The position numbers and the translations under genes are program-made. From CAWCKS01 sp963796195 (GTDB lineage Bacteria > Pseudomonadota > Alphaproteobacteria > Rhizobiales > Xanthobacteraceae), in NCBI GenBank assembly GCA_963796195.1, contig CAWCKS010000007.1, positions 124,001 through 188,000 on the forward strand: a stretch of DNA of 64,000 nt, given 5' to 3'. The notes under the pieces were generated by a model. It had not been told where the DNA came from, made no database searches, and was given only the letters and a program-made list of their open reading frames with translations. Below, one piece after another: positions 36,309 to 45,250 of the stretch (its first letter is position 1; each line of letters starts with the position of its first letter).

Positions 36309-38537
36309 ATGGGTTTCTGGGGTCGGCGCAAGGCGAAGGGCCGCAAGGAGCCGCGCTTCGATTTTGCGGGTTCGCTGAGCCATCTCCGTCTCACGATCGA
36401 AGATCGCCTGCTGCCGGTGTTCACCGGCGACCGGGGCGCGGCGAAGCCGTCGAAGAGCAAGCGCCCGCAGGACGACGACGAGGACGCGCCCGAGCCGAAG
36501 CCGCGTACCGAAAAAAAGAAGAAACGCGGCAAGCGTGGCAAGAGCGCGCGCGGCAGGTTCGGCCGGCTGATTTACTGGGGCGCGGTGCTTGGCCTGTGGG
36601 GCGTTATCGCGGTCGGTGGAGTCCTGATCTGGGTCGGTGCACATTTGCCGCCGATCCAGTCGCTCGAAATTCCAAAGCGCCCACCGACCATCCAGATCGT
36701 CGGCCTCGACGGCAGCGTACTCGCCACCCGCGGCGAGCAGGCCGGCACCAATGTCGCGTTAAAAGAGCTGCCGCCTTACCTGCCCAAGGCATTCATCGCG
36801 ATCGAGGACCGCCGCTTCTACCACCACTTCGGCGTCGACCCGACCGGCATTTTGCGCGCACTCGTCGCCAACATTCTTCACCGCGGCGTGTCCCAGGGCG
36901 GCTCGACGCTGACCCAGCAGCTCGCGAAAAACCTGTTCCTGACGCAGGAGCGCACCATAATGCGCAAGCTGCAGGAAGCAGAGCTCGCGCTCTGGCTTGA
37001 GCACAAGCATTCAAAGGCCGAGTTGCTCGAGCTCTATCTCAACCGCGTCTATTTCGGCTCCGGCGCCTACGGCGTCGAAGCGGCCGCGCAACGTTACTTC
37101 GGCAAATCGGCGCGCAACGTGACGCTTTCGGAAGCCGCGATGCTCGCGGGCCTCGTCAAGTCGCCAAGTCGCCTTGCGCCCAACCGCAATCCGGAAGGTG
37201 CCGAGCAGCGCGCGCAAACCGTGCTGACCGCGATGGCCGATGCCCACTTCATTACCGAGGCACAGGCCAAGAGCACGATCGCGAGCCCGGCCTACGCGGT
37301 GAAGCCCGCCGGCGCCGGCAGCATCAACTATGTCGCCGACTGGATCTCCGAAGAGCTCGACGACCTGATCGGGCAGATCGAAGAGAGCGTCGTGGTGCAG
37401 ACTTCGATCGATCCAAAGCTGCAGGCGATTGCGGAGGCCGCCGTCATTGACGAACTCGCCGCCAAGAGCACGAAATTCCAGGTCAGCCAGGGCGCGCTGG
37501 TGGCGATGACGCCGCAGGGCGCGGTGCGCGCCATGGTCGGCGGCAGGAACTATGCCGAGAGCCAGTACAATCGCGCGACGACGGCGAAACGCCAGCCGGG
37601 TTCGGCGTTCAAGCCGTTCGTCTACCTCACCGCGATCGAGCAAGGCCTGACGCCCGATACCGTGCGACAGGATGCGCCGCTGAAGCTGAAGGGCTGGTCG
37701 CCGGAAAACTATTCGCGCGAGTATTTTGGCCCGGTGACGCTGACGCAGGCGCTGGCGATGTCGCTCAACACCGTCGCGGTGCGCGTCGGCCTCGAGGTCG
37801 GACCGAAGAACGTGGCGCGTACCGCGCACCGGCTCGGCATCTCCTCGAAGCTCGATCCGAACCCGTCGATCGCGCTCGGCACCTCCGAGGTGACACTGAT
37901 GGAGCTGGTCGGCGCCTACGCCCCGTTCGCCAATGGTGGCGCGGAAATCTCGCCGCACGTGATCGAGAAGATCAAGACCGCTGAAGGCAAGCTGCTTTAC
38001 GCGCGCTCCCCCGATGCGCTCGGCCAGGTGATCGAGCCTCGTTACGTCGCGATGATGAACGCGATGATGCAGGAGACGCTGTTATCGGGCACCGCGCGCA
38101 AGGCCGAGATCCCCGGCTGGCAGGCAGCCGGCAAGACCGGCACCAGCCAGGATTTCCGCGACGCCTGGTTCATCGGCTACACCGCAAATCTCGTCACCGG
38201 CGTCTGGCTCGGTAATGACGACAACTCGCCGACCCGCAAGACCACCGGCGGCGGACTACCTGTCGAGGTGTGGACGCGCTTCATGAAGGCCGCGCACCAG
38301 GGCGTGACGCCGCAGCCGTTGTCGACGTCATGGGGCGGCGGCTGGCTAGCGAACACTGGCAATGCCGGAACTGTCGGCGCCGCGTCAGGCGATCAGGGAT
38401 CGCTGACGCCGCCGGCAAGTATCGGCGGTAGCGGAAGCGGCGCTGGCCGTCCTGCGCCGACCCAGGTCGCACAGCGCCCGGCCTCAGGCGGCGGCATGGA
38501 CGGCTGGCTGCTCGACAAGCTGTTCGGCAAACGGTGA
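36309..38537 (+). CDS. Class A penicillin-binding protein (PBP1A-type)
   Basis: 742-residue bifunctional peptidoglycan synthase. A highly basic cytosolic N-terminus (residues 1-~85, with KKKKRGKRGKSARG) precedes one membrane helix (LIYWGAVLGLWGVIAVGGVLIWV). The GT51 glycosyltransferase follows with the catalytic Glu in AIEDRRFYHHFGVDPTG and RGVSQGGSTLTQQLAKN. The transpeptidase has SxxK in QPGSAFKPFVYLTA, SxN in AMSLNTVAVRV and KTGT in AAGKTGTSQDFRDAW. The C-terminal ~80 residues are Gly/Pro-rich and end in DGWLLDKLFGKR. GGAAGG precedes the ATG. A tandem CtrA motif in the promoter suggests cell-cycle timing. Confidence 0.94.
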   Translation: MGFWGRRKAKGRKEPRFDFAGSLSHLRLTIEDRLLPVFTGDRGAAKPSKSKRPQDDDEDAPEPKPRTEKKKKRGKRGKSARGRFGRLIYWGAVLGLWGVIAVGGVLIWVGAHLPPIQSLEIPKRPPTIQIVGLDGSVLATRGEQAGTNVALKELPPYLPKAFIAIEDRRFYHHFGVDPTGILRALVANILHRGVSQGGSTLTQQLAKNLFLTQERTIMRKLQEAELALWLEHKHSKAELLELYLNRVYFGSGAYGVEAAAQRYFGKSARNVTLSEAAMLAGLVKSPSRLAPNRNPEGAEQRAQTVLTAMADAHFITEAQAKSTIASPAYAVKPAGAGSINYVADWISEELDDLIGQIEESVVVQTSIDPKLQAIAEAAVIDELAAKSTKFQVSQGALVAMTPQGAVRAMVGGRNYAESQYNRATTAKRQPGSAFKPFVYLTAIEQGLTPDTVRQDAPLKLKGWSPENYSREYFGPVTLTQALAMSLNTVAVRVGLEVGPKNVARTAHRLGISSKLDPNPSIALGTSEVTLMELVGAYAPFANGGAEISPHVIEKIKTAEGKLLYARSPDALGQVIEPRYVAMMNAMMQETLLSGTARKAEIPGWQAAGKTGTSQDFRDAWFIGYTANLVTGVWLGNDDNSPTRKTTGGGLPVEVWTRFMKAAHQGVTPQPLSTSWGGGWLANTGNAGTVGAASGDQGSLTPPASIGGSGSGAGRPAPTQVAQRPASGGGMDGWLLDKLFGKR

Positions 38538-38543
38538 GTTCTC

Positions 38544-39134
38544 TTACCCCGGCCAATCCGCAATAAATCCAGCCGCCTTGTAGGGTGCGAGCTTGCGCCA
38601 TTCGCGCAAGATGCGCTCGCGCGTGACGGCGTGTTGCGGCCATTGCTCAATCGGGTGGCCAAAGTAATTCACCGCAAACAACATCTTTTCAACCTCGGGC
38701 CAGTGCCGCTGCAGCGTCATCAGATAACGCACGGAGGTGCAGACTTTTCCGAGTGCGATCACCGATCGGATATTTTTGCGCCCGAGGTGCGCATCGACGA
38801 TCGGCAGCGAGAAAATGACATTCTCGCCGGTGTTGGTCGCGCGCGGCTCGGTCAGAATGACGCTATCAGGAACGCCGGCATGAATGATGCCGCGCCGAAG
38901 CACGAAGGCCTCGGCGTCGTCATTGTTCCAGGTCGGGCCGCCGGAGATCAGGATGTGACGGCAGAAGCCGTCGCGCCACAGTTTGGCGATTGCCTCGACA
39001 AACTCGTCGATGCCCTCGCGGGTGCCGAACACGAACAACAGGTCGGCGGGCTTGAGCGGCGGCGTCACCAGATGACGCGCGTTGATCTCGCGCACGAGAT
39101 CATCGGAGATCGCTTCGGCGGCAGCATCGTCCAT
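38544..39134 (-). CDS. YdcF-family (DUF218) protein
   Basis: 196 residues from the ATG at 39134; an upstream GTG at 39149 is possible. The DUF218 fold is recognised by PPLKPADLLFVFGTREGIDEFVEAIAKLW, HILISGGPTWNNDDAEAF and EPRATNTGENVIFS (the RATNTxEN motif of the family). Such proteins bind S-adenosylmethionine in E. coli YdcF, and membrane relatives act in envelope metabolism; the role here is open. It follows the metallopeptidase gene with almost no gap and is probably co-transcribed. Confidence 0.88.
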   Translation of the reverse strand: MDDAAAEAISDDLVREINARHLVTPPLKPADLLFVFGTREGIDEFVEAIAKLWRDGFCRHILISGGPTWNNDDAEAFVLRRGIIHAGVPDSVILTEPRATNTGENVIFSLPIVDAHLGRKNIRSVIALGKVCTSVRYLMTLQRHWPEVEKMLFAVNYFGHPIEQWPQHAVTRERILREWRKLAPYKAAGFIADWPG

Positions 39135-39154
39135 GCCGCGTCGTAGCACGACGA

Positions 39155-39925
39155 TCAGAAGTCGTTCTGATCACTTTCCTTTGCCGCGCCGTAACGATGC
39201 AGCGCGTTGCCGTGGGTATCGAGCCAGCGCGTCGCCTCGTCGGTCGCCGGGCAGACACTGCGCAATACGTTCCAGAACCGCGCGGAGTGATTTATCTCGA
39301 CGAGATGGGCGACCTCGTGGGCGGCGAGATAGTCGAGCACGAACGGCGGACAGAGGATCAGCCGCCACGAGAACGACAGTACGCCGGCGGAATTGCACGA
39401 GCCCCAGCGGCTCGACTGGTCGCGGATCGACATGCGCCTGACACGCACGTCGAGCGCCCGCGCATAAACCGTCACCGCGGTCTCCAGATCGCGCCGCGCC
39501 TCACGTTTCAGGAAATCGCGCACCCGCCGCGCGGCGTGCTCGGCAGCGCCCGCGACGCACAACACGTGTTCGTCGCCGGCCTGCTCGGTCCATACGGTGC
39601 CGCGCGCGTGCGGACGATGCACGATGCGATGATCGATGCCGCGCAATGGCACGATCGCGCCATCGGCGAACGGTGCGACCTCAGGCAGTTGGCCCAGGCG
39701 CTGCGCCAGCCAGCCGCCATGAGCCTGAGCGAAGCGAGTGGCATCAGCGAGATTGCCACGCACCGGCATGGTGAGCACCGCTTCGCGCAATGCGGTGTGG
39801 ATGCGCAGGGTGTAGCGGCGCGCCCTGCGATTGCGCGAGACGCGAACCGCATAGCTCGCATCGCCCACCCTGACGGTGATCGTCTTCGGCTCAGGCGTGC
39901 GGCGGAACAGCGTGACGCGAATCAT
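39155..39925 (-). CDS. M48-like (YgjP/DUF45) metallopeptidase
   Basis: 256 residues from the ATG at 39925. The zinc-binding HExxH-type motif is AAHEVAHLVEINHSARFW, with the third His six residues on, as in the YgjP/DUF45 group. The upstream RDQSSRWGSCNSAGVLSFSWRLILCPPFVLDY is the other family signature. Basic N-terminal half (RNRRARRYTLRIHTALREAVLTMP). Substrates of this family are not known. Shares an operon with ydcF. Confidence 0.88.
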   Translation of the reverse strand: MIRVTLFRRTPEPKTITVRVGDASYAVRVSRNRRARRYTLRIHTALREAVLTMPVRGNLADATRFAQAHGGWLAQRLGQLPEVAPFADGAIVPLRGIDHRIVHRPHARGTVWTEQAGDEHVLCVAGAAEHAARRVRDFLKREARRDLETAVTVYARALDVRVRRMSIRDQSSRWGSCNSAGVLSFSWRLILCPPFVLDYLAAHEVAHLVEINHSARFWNVLRSVCPATDEATRWLDTHGNALHRYGAAKESDQNDF

Positions 39926-39985
39926 GCCGGGATTGTAGCCGCTCGCATCCATCCCGTCATTGCGAGGGGCGCAAGAGAAGAGGTG

Positions 39986-41311
39986 TCAGCCCGCCACCAC
40001 ATGCAGCTTCGGACCGGTCGCCGCCGAACGCATGAAGTCGGAGACGCGCGGCACGATCTCGGCGCGGAACCGCGAGCCATTGAACACGCCGTAGTGGCCA
40101 ACGCTCTTCTGCTCGTAGTGCACCTTCTTGTCCGCCGACAGCGAGGAGCACAATTCGTGCGCCGCCCTGGTCTGGCCGATACCCGAAATGTCGTCCTTCT
40201 CGCCTTCCACCGTCATCAGCGCAACGCGCTCGATCGCGTTCAGCTCGACCGGGGCGCCGCGATGGGTCATCTGGCCCTTCGGCAGCAGGTGTTTCACGAA
40301 GACCGTGTCGACGGTCTGCAGGTAATATTCGGCGGACAGATCCATCACCGCGAGATATTCGTCATAGAACTCGCGATGCTTCTGCACGCTATCGCCGTCG
40401 CCCTCGACCAAGTGACGGAACAGGTTCTTGTGCGCGTCGATGTGACGATCGAGGTTCATGCTGACGAAGCCGTTAAGCTGCAGGAAACCCGGATAGACAT
40501 CGCGCATAAAACCCGGATGCGGGAACGGCACGCGGGTGATAACGTGGTTGCGGAACCACTCGATGCCGCGCTGCTCGGCGACCTTGTTCACCGCGGTCGG
40601 GTTGGAGCGGGTGTCGATCGGACCGCCCATCAAAGTCATCGACAGCGGTACGAACGGATCGCGCGCCGCTTCCATGACAGCAGTCGCGGCAATCACCGGC
40701 ACAGACGGCTGGCACACGCCGACAACGTGAACGTTGCCGCCGAGCACGTGCAGGATCTCAATCACGTAGTCGATGTAATCGTCGAGGTCGAACCGGCCAA
40801 GCGCCATCGGCACCATGCGGGCGTCGGCCCAGTCGGTGATGTAGACTTCATGGTTCGGCAGGAATGCTTCCACCGTGCCGCGCAGCAGCGTCGCGTAGTG
40901 ACCGGACATCGGCGCCACGATCAGCACGCGCGGATGCGGCACGCGCAGCGGCTTGGTCAGTTGACGCTCGAAATAGAGCAGCCGGCAAAACGGCTTTTCC
41001 CAGACCGTGTGAATGGTGACCGGCACGCGCATGCCGTTGACTTCGACATCGTCGATGCCCCACTCCGGCTTGCCGTAGCGGCGCGTGGTACGCTCGAACA
41101 GTTCGCAGGCCGCCGCAACCGATTTGCCGAACTCGGTCTGCGTCAGCGGGTTCATCGGGTTCTGAAACAACAGCCGCGTCGCATCCGCCACCGCGCGACC
41201 CGGATTGAGCGCCGCGTGGCCGATCTCGTACATCCAGTAGAGCGGGGTCGTCAGGACCGGCGCACCTTCGGTGACCGGACCCGGCGCACCACCAAATTCT
41301 CCAATAGGCAT
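39986..41311 (-). CDS. phaZ: Intracellular polyhydroxyalkanoate depolymerase
   Basis: 441 residues of the PhaZ1-type intracellular PHB depolymerase. N-terminus TPLYWMYEIGHAALNPGRAVADATRL is characteristic. The nucleophile elbow is GVCQPSVPVIAA (~170), with Cys where lipases have Ser, as in the Ralstonia PhaZ1 group. The Asp and His lie in the C-terminal third (TVEGEKDDISGIGQT and KSVGHYGVFNGSRF). It mobilises stored PHB granules. The ATG at 41311 follows GAGGGAAC. Confidence 0.93.
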   Translation of the reverse strand: MPIGEFGGAPGPVTEGAPVLTTPLYWMYEIGHAALNPGRAVADATRLLFQNPMNPLTQTEFGKSVAAACELFERTTRRYGKPEWGIDDVEVNGMRVPVTIHTVWEKPFCRLLYFERQLTKPLRVPHPRVLIVAPMSGHYATLLRGTVEAFLPNHEVYITDWADARMVPMALGRFDLDDYIDYVIEILHVLGGNVHVVGVCQPSVPVIAATAVMEAARDPFVPLSMTLMGGPIDTRSNPTAVNKVAEQRGIEWFRNHVITRVPFPHPGFMRDVYPGFLQLNGFVSMNLDRHIDAHKNLFRHLVEGDGDSVQKHREFYDEYLAVMDLSAEYYLQTVDTVFVKHLLPKGQMTHRGAPVELNAIERVALMTVEGEKDDISGIGQTRAAHELCSSLSADKKVHYEQKSVGHYGVFNGSRFRAEIVPRVSDFMRSAATGPKLHVVAG

Positions 41312-41332
41312 CAATAGTTCCCTCTAGCCCTT

Positions 41333-41416
41333 TTGCGGCGCAGCATACTGCAGATTGGTTGAGGACGCGTCAATGCGCCGCAAGGCGATATTGGGGGAGG
41401 AACACGGGTCACCCGT
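41333..41416. promoter_or_regulatory. Palindrome cluster upstream of phaZ
   Basis: TTGCGGCGCA (41333-41342) and TGCGCCGCAA (41374-41383) form a perfect 10-base inverted repeat enclosing a CTGCAG. A further 13-base palindrome ACGGGT-C-ACCCGT lies at 41404-41416. PhaR proteins of PHA producers bind TGC/GCA-rich dyads, so phaZ control is a reasonable guess. Confidence 0.4.
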
Positions 41417-41446
41417 ACGGTGTTGCAAGCGTTAATTTGCAACCGC

Positions 41447-42281
41447 CTACTCGCCCGAGGCGATCAGCTTGCCGTGAACGCGCGCGCTTTTGAGCAATGC
41501 CAGGAAAGCGATCACCGCGGCACCAAACACCACGGCGTTCAGCGCCAGCGCCTCAACCATCAGATCGACGCGAAACACCTTGTCGATCATCAGCGCCCGC
41601 ATGCCCTCGAATACATAGGTCGGCGGCAGCATCCATGCCACCCATTGCAGCCAGTGGGGCAGCACTGCGACGGGGTAATAGACGCAGACCAGCGGCAGCA
41701 GGATGAAGATCAGCGTCCAGGCCAGGCTCTCGGCACCCATGCCGTTGCGCAGCACGAGGCCTGAGACCAGAAGACCCACAGCCCAGCTGGTGAAGATCAG
41801 GTTGCAGAAGAACGCGACCAGTGCAAAGCCGAGACCCAGCGGATTGAAGTGGAAGAACGCGATCGCCATCAGCGTCATCGGCACCACGCCGATCGCGAGC
41901 CGGATCAGGCTCATCAGCATGAGCGAGATCACGAACTCGATCGGCTTCAACGGGCTCATCATCAGGTTGCCGAGGTTGCGCGACCACATCTCCTCGAGAA
42001 ACGAGATCGAGTAGCCGAGCTGGCCGCGCATCAGCATGTCCCACAGGATCACGGCAGTGACGAAGGTTGCGCCGGCCCGGGCAAAGAAGGCTGGCGTTGT
42101 TGTTGACGTAGGATTGCAGGAATCCCCACGAGATCAGCGTCAGCATCGGCCAATAGATCAGCTCGAGCAGCCGCGGCCACGACGAGGTCAGAAGATATTT
42201 GTGCCGCAGCAGCATCGCGGCGATGCGGTGCCAGGCGATGCCGCGATGCGAGCGTTGCTCGAAGGTGCGGAGCGTCGTCAT
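41447..42281 (-). pseudogene. ABC-2 type exporter permease, one frameshift
   Basis: Start ATG 42281 overlaps the ATPase stop by four bases. Frame 1 reads MTTLRTFEQRSHRGIAWHRIAAMLLRHKYLLTSSWPRLLELIYWPMLTLISWGFLQSY to NNNAS; the rest continues one frame over (FFARAGATFVTAVILWDMLMRGQLGYSISFLEEMWSRNLGNLMMSPL) to the stop. 835 bases equals 278 codons plus one base; an extra base at ~42089-42090 (GCCAGCCTTC for GCCAGCTTC) explains it. Restored, it is a 277-residue six-helix ABC-2 permease. Substrate unknown. Confidence 0.88.
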
Positions 42282-43042
42282 CGGATCTCCTGAGTGCGGC
42301 CGCGCGCGACGTCGAGGAACACTTCTTCCAGTGTCGCGCGATTGTAGCGCGTGAGAATCCCCGACGGGCTGTCGTCATCCTCGATGCGGCCGCGTTTGAG
42401 GATGATGACGCGATCGCACAGCCGCTCGACCTCAAGCATGTTATGCGAGGCCAGCAGGATCGTCGCGTTGCGGCTCTTGCGATAGTTTTCCAGATGCTTG
42501 CGGATCCAGTCGGCGGCGTCCGGATCGAGCGAGGCGGTCGGCTCGTCAAGCAGCAAGAGATCGGGGTCGTTGATCAGCGCCTTCGCCAGCGATACCCGCG
42601 TCTTCTGCCCCGCCGACAATTGTCCGCTCGGCCGATCGAGAAATTCGTTCAAGGCGAGGTCTTCCGCCAGTCGGTCGATCCGCCCGCGCAAATCCTTCAC
42701 GTCGTAGAGCCGGCCGAACACGGTGAGGTTCTGCCGCACCGTGAGCCGCATCGGCATGTCGACATAGGGGCTCTCGAAATTCATCCGCCACAACACTTCA
42801 TCGCGCTCCTGCGGCATCGGATGGCCGAGCACGCGGATTTTTCCCGAGGTCGGCTCGGTCAACCCCATGATCATGCCGATCGTCGTGGTCTTGCCGGCGC
42901 CGTTGCCGCCGAGCAGCGCTGTGACGGAACCTGCCGCGATATCGAACGAAATGTCGTCGACCGCGCGGGTGGCGCGGTACACCTTGACCAGGTGTTCGAC
43001 ACTGATCGCAGGCTCGGGCTGTGCGACGGTCATGTCATGCAT
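42278..43042 (-). CDS. ABC transporter ATP-binding protein
   Basis: 254 residues with Walker A GGNGAGKTTT (~46-55), signature LSAGQKTRVSLAKAL (the usual LSGGQ reads LSAGQ), Walker B DLLLLDEPTASLDPD and the switch His in LLASHNM. It is of the DRA/NatA type that works with an ABC-2 permease, which follows with a four-base overlap. The start may be 43042 or the second Met at 43033. Divergent from the RegB-type kinase gene across ~100 bases. Confidence 0.92.
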   Translation of the reverse strand: MHDMTVAQPEPAISVEHLVKVYRATRAVDDISFDIAAGSVTALLGGNGAGKTTTIGMIMGLTEPTSGKIRVLGHPMPQERDEVLWRMNFESPYVDMPMRLTVRQNLTVFGRLYDVKDLRGRIDRLAEDLALNEFLDRPSGQLSAGQKTRVSLAKALINDPDLLLLDEPTASLDPDAADWIRKHLENYRKSRNATILLASHNMLEVERLCDRVIILKRGRIEDDDSPSGILTRYNRATLEEVFLDVARGRTQEIR

Positions 43043-43143
43043 GGCAGCGCTTTATCGGATTGGCTGCGATGCGGGCAATTGCCGCGACAACGCGGCAGCC
43101 AGCTGCGTTTGTATCGGCGCTGCTGCGGCAGTACATTCGCGCT

Positions 43144-44457
43144 ATGGCCACCGCAGACGCCACCACGATCATCGATGTCCCGCAGCCGCGCCCGGTGCGG
43201 CTCGACACCATCCTGCGCCTGCGCTGGCTCGCCGTGCTTGGCCAGCTCTCGGCGATCTTCGTCGTCTCGGAGGGGCTCGGCTTCGACGTGCCGATCGTCT
43301 CGTGTGTCGCCGTCGTGATGTTCGCCGCCTTGGTCAACATCGCCTTGCAAATGGTGTTTCCGCCGATGCACCAGCTGGCGCCGCTGCCGGCGGCCGGGCT
43401 GCTGGCGCTGCATTGCGCCGAGCTTGCGGTCTTGCTGTTCCTGACCGGCGGCCTGCAAAACCCGTTCTCGTTCATGCTGCTGGCGCCGGTGCTGATCGCC
43501 GCCACGGCGCTGCCGCCACGGCTGACGCTGGCGCTCGGTGTCTTCGCCACCGCCTGCGCGTCTGCGCTGGGCTTTATTCATATGCCGCTGCCGTGGAGCG
43601 ACGACGACCCGCTGATCCTGCCGCGGGTCTATATGATCGGCGTCTGGCTCTCGATCGTACTCGCGATCGGCGTCACCAGCCTTTACGCGTTTCAGGTCAC
43701 CGAGCAGGCGCGCAAGCTGTCCGATGCGCTGGCCGCGACCGAGCTCGTGCTGGCGCGCGAGCAGCATCTGACCCAGCTTGACGGTCTCGCCGCCGCCGCG
43801 GCTCACGAGCTCGGCACGCCGCTTGCGACCATCGCCGTGGTCGCGCGCGAGCTCGAACGCGCCATCGATGAAAAAAATCCTATGGCGGAAGAAGTGAAAG
43901 TGCTGCGCGAGCAGGCGCAGCGCTGCCGCGACATTCTCGCCAAGCTCACGCAACTGTCGTCGAGCGGCGCGCCATTCGATCGCATGCCGCTATCGACGCT
44001 GCTCGAAGAGGTCGTGGCTCCGCACCGCGACTTCGGCGTCGCGATCAAGATCCGCGTTTCGCGCGGCAACGACACGGAGCCAGTGGTGATGCGCAACCCG
44101 GCGATTCTCTACGGGCTTGGCAACATCCTCGAGAACGCCGTGGATTTTGCGCACGAGACCGTCGAGGTCAACGCCTGGTGGGACACCGACACCGTCGAGA
44201 TCGTGATCGCCGACGACGGGCCGGGCATTCCGCCAGACTTGCTCAAGCGAATTGGGGAACCCTATCTGTCGCGCCCACGCGCGGCGGGCGCGGCCGGCGG
44301 TCTCGGGCTCGGCATCTTCATCGCGCGAACCCTGCTGGAGCGCACCGATGCCAAAGTCGTCTTTCACAACCGGGTGTTCCCGCAGCACGGCGCCGTCGTA
44401 CAGATCAGTTGGCCGCGCACCAGTTTCGAGGCCGGCAGCGTGCTGGCCAAGGTTTAA
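43144..44457 (+). CDS. regS: RegB/PrrB/ActS-type redox-sensing histidine kinase
   Basis: 437 residues from the ATG at 43144. Six membrane helices fill residues ~25-190. The fully conserved quinone-binding heptapeptide is present: GGLQNPF in a periplasm-facing loop. The phospho-acceptor box is AAAAHELGTPLATIAVVARELE, and the redox-active Cys that follows it in RegB is present in LREQAQRCRDILAKL. N box ILENAVDFA and G boxes DDGPGIP and GGLGLGIF complete the ATPase. It controls the adjacent response regulator according to respiratory redox state. Named RegS in Bradyrhizobium, ActS in Sinorhizobium. Confidence 0.94.
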   Translation: MATADATTIIDVPQPRPVRLDTILRLRWLAVLGQLSAIFVVSEGLGFDVPIVSCVAVVMFAALVNIALQMVFPPMHQLAPLPAAGLLALHCAELAVLLFLTGGLQNPFSFMLLAPVLIAATALPPRLTLALGVFATACASALGFIHMPLPWSDDDPLILPRVYMIGVWLSIVLAIGVTSLYAFQVTEQARKLSDALAATELVLAREQHLTQLDGLAAAAAHELGTPLATIAVVARELERAIDEKNPMAEEVKVLREQAQRCRDILAKLTQLSSSGAPFDRMPLSTLLEEVVAPHRDFGVAIKIRVSRGNDTEPVVMRNPAILYGLGNILENAVDFAHETVEVNAWWDTDTVEIVIADDGPGIPPDLLKRIGEPYLSRPRAAGAAGGLGLGIFIARTLLERTDAKVVFHNRVFPQHGAVVQISWPRTSFEAGSVLAKV

Positions 44458-44558
44458 CGACCATGTTGCCGAATTGGACTTCAAAACGGGCTTGGCATTG
44501 GCGGCGCTGCACGCCATATCTTTGAACAGCTGTCATCATCGGAACCGAGTGAGACATC

Positions 44559-45134
44559 GTGAACCTGGCCCCTGCGACATCTGAGATCATCCCGGCCCTG
44601 CAGACCGTCAGCGATCGTTCGCTCCTGATCGTCGAGGACGACAAGGCGTTTCTCGAGCGGCTGGCCCGGGCCATGGAAGCGCGTGGCTTCACTGTTGCGA
44701 CCTCCGAGACGGTGGCCGACGGCATCGCGCGGATCGGACGCGCCGCGCCCGCTTTTGCGGTGGTCGATCTCAGGCTCGGCGACGGCAACGGCCTCGACGT
44801 CGTCGAAGCGCTGAAGGGCAAGCGCCCCGACGCGCGCGTCATCGTGCTGACCGGCTACGGCAACATCGCCACCGCCGTTACGGCAGTCAAACTCGGCGCC
44901 GTCGACTATCTCGCCAAGCCGGCCGACGCCGATGACGTCGTCAACGCGCTGCTCGCGACCGGCGCCGGCAAGGTCGAGCCGCCGCAAAATCCGATGTCGG
45001 CGGACCGCGTGCGCTGGGAGCACATCCAGCGCATCTACGAGATGTGCAACCGCAACGTCTCGGAGACCGCGCGACGGCTCAACATGCACCGCCGTACGCT
45101 GCAGCGCATCCTCGCCAAGCGCGCGCCGCGTTAA
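44559..45134 (+). CDS. regR: RegA/PrrA/ActR-type response regulator
   Basis: 191 residues from a GTG start. The receiver domain has the acidic pair in LLIVEDDKAFLERL, the phospho-acceptor Asp in FAVVDLRLGDGNGLDVV, and the switch Thr and Lys in VLTGYGNIATAV and DYLAKPADADDV. A Pro-rich linker (VEPPQNPMSADRVRWEHI) leads to a Fis-type HTH, EMCNRNVSETARRLNMHRRTLQRILAKRAPR, the near-invariant DNA-binding end of this family. Partner of the kinase 101 bases upstream; regulates CO2 fixation, nitrogen metabolism and oxidase genes in relatives. Confidence 0.95.
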   Translation: MNLAPATSEIIPALQTVSDRSLLIVEDDKAFLERLARAMEARGFTVATSETVADGIARIGRAAPAFAVVDLRLGDGNGLDVVEALKGKRPDARVIVLTGYGNIATAVTAVKLGAVDYLAKPADADDVVNALLATGAGKVEPPQNPMSADRVRWEHIQRIYEMCNRNVSETARRLNMHRRTLQRILAKRAPR

Positions 45135-45137
45135 CCG

Positions 45138-45170
45138 ACGGAAAATCCGATTCGTCTTGCGATTTTCCGT
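45138..45170 (+). terminator. Stem-loop directly after regR
   Basis: ACGGAAAATC (45138-45147) and GATTTTCCGT (45161-45170) are perfect ten-base arms with a 13-base loop, beginning just past the stop codon. No U-run, so terminator or mRNA-stabilising hairpin. Confidence 0.5.
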
Positions 45171-45250
45171 TGCGTCGGGCAGCGTCGCGAACGCTTTAGG
45201 CCCGCGATGGCCTCTGAGCGCGCGACAGTTCGCCGCAACAGGAGATCGCC

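Noticed and set aside
39197..41317. A 706-codon open frame on the plus strand opposite the metallopeptidase and phaZ genes
   Set aside because: Overlaps two well-supported genes on the other strand; no motif.
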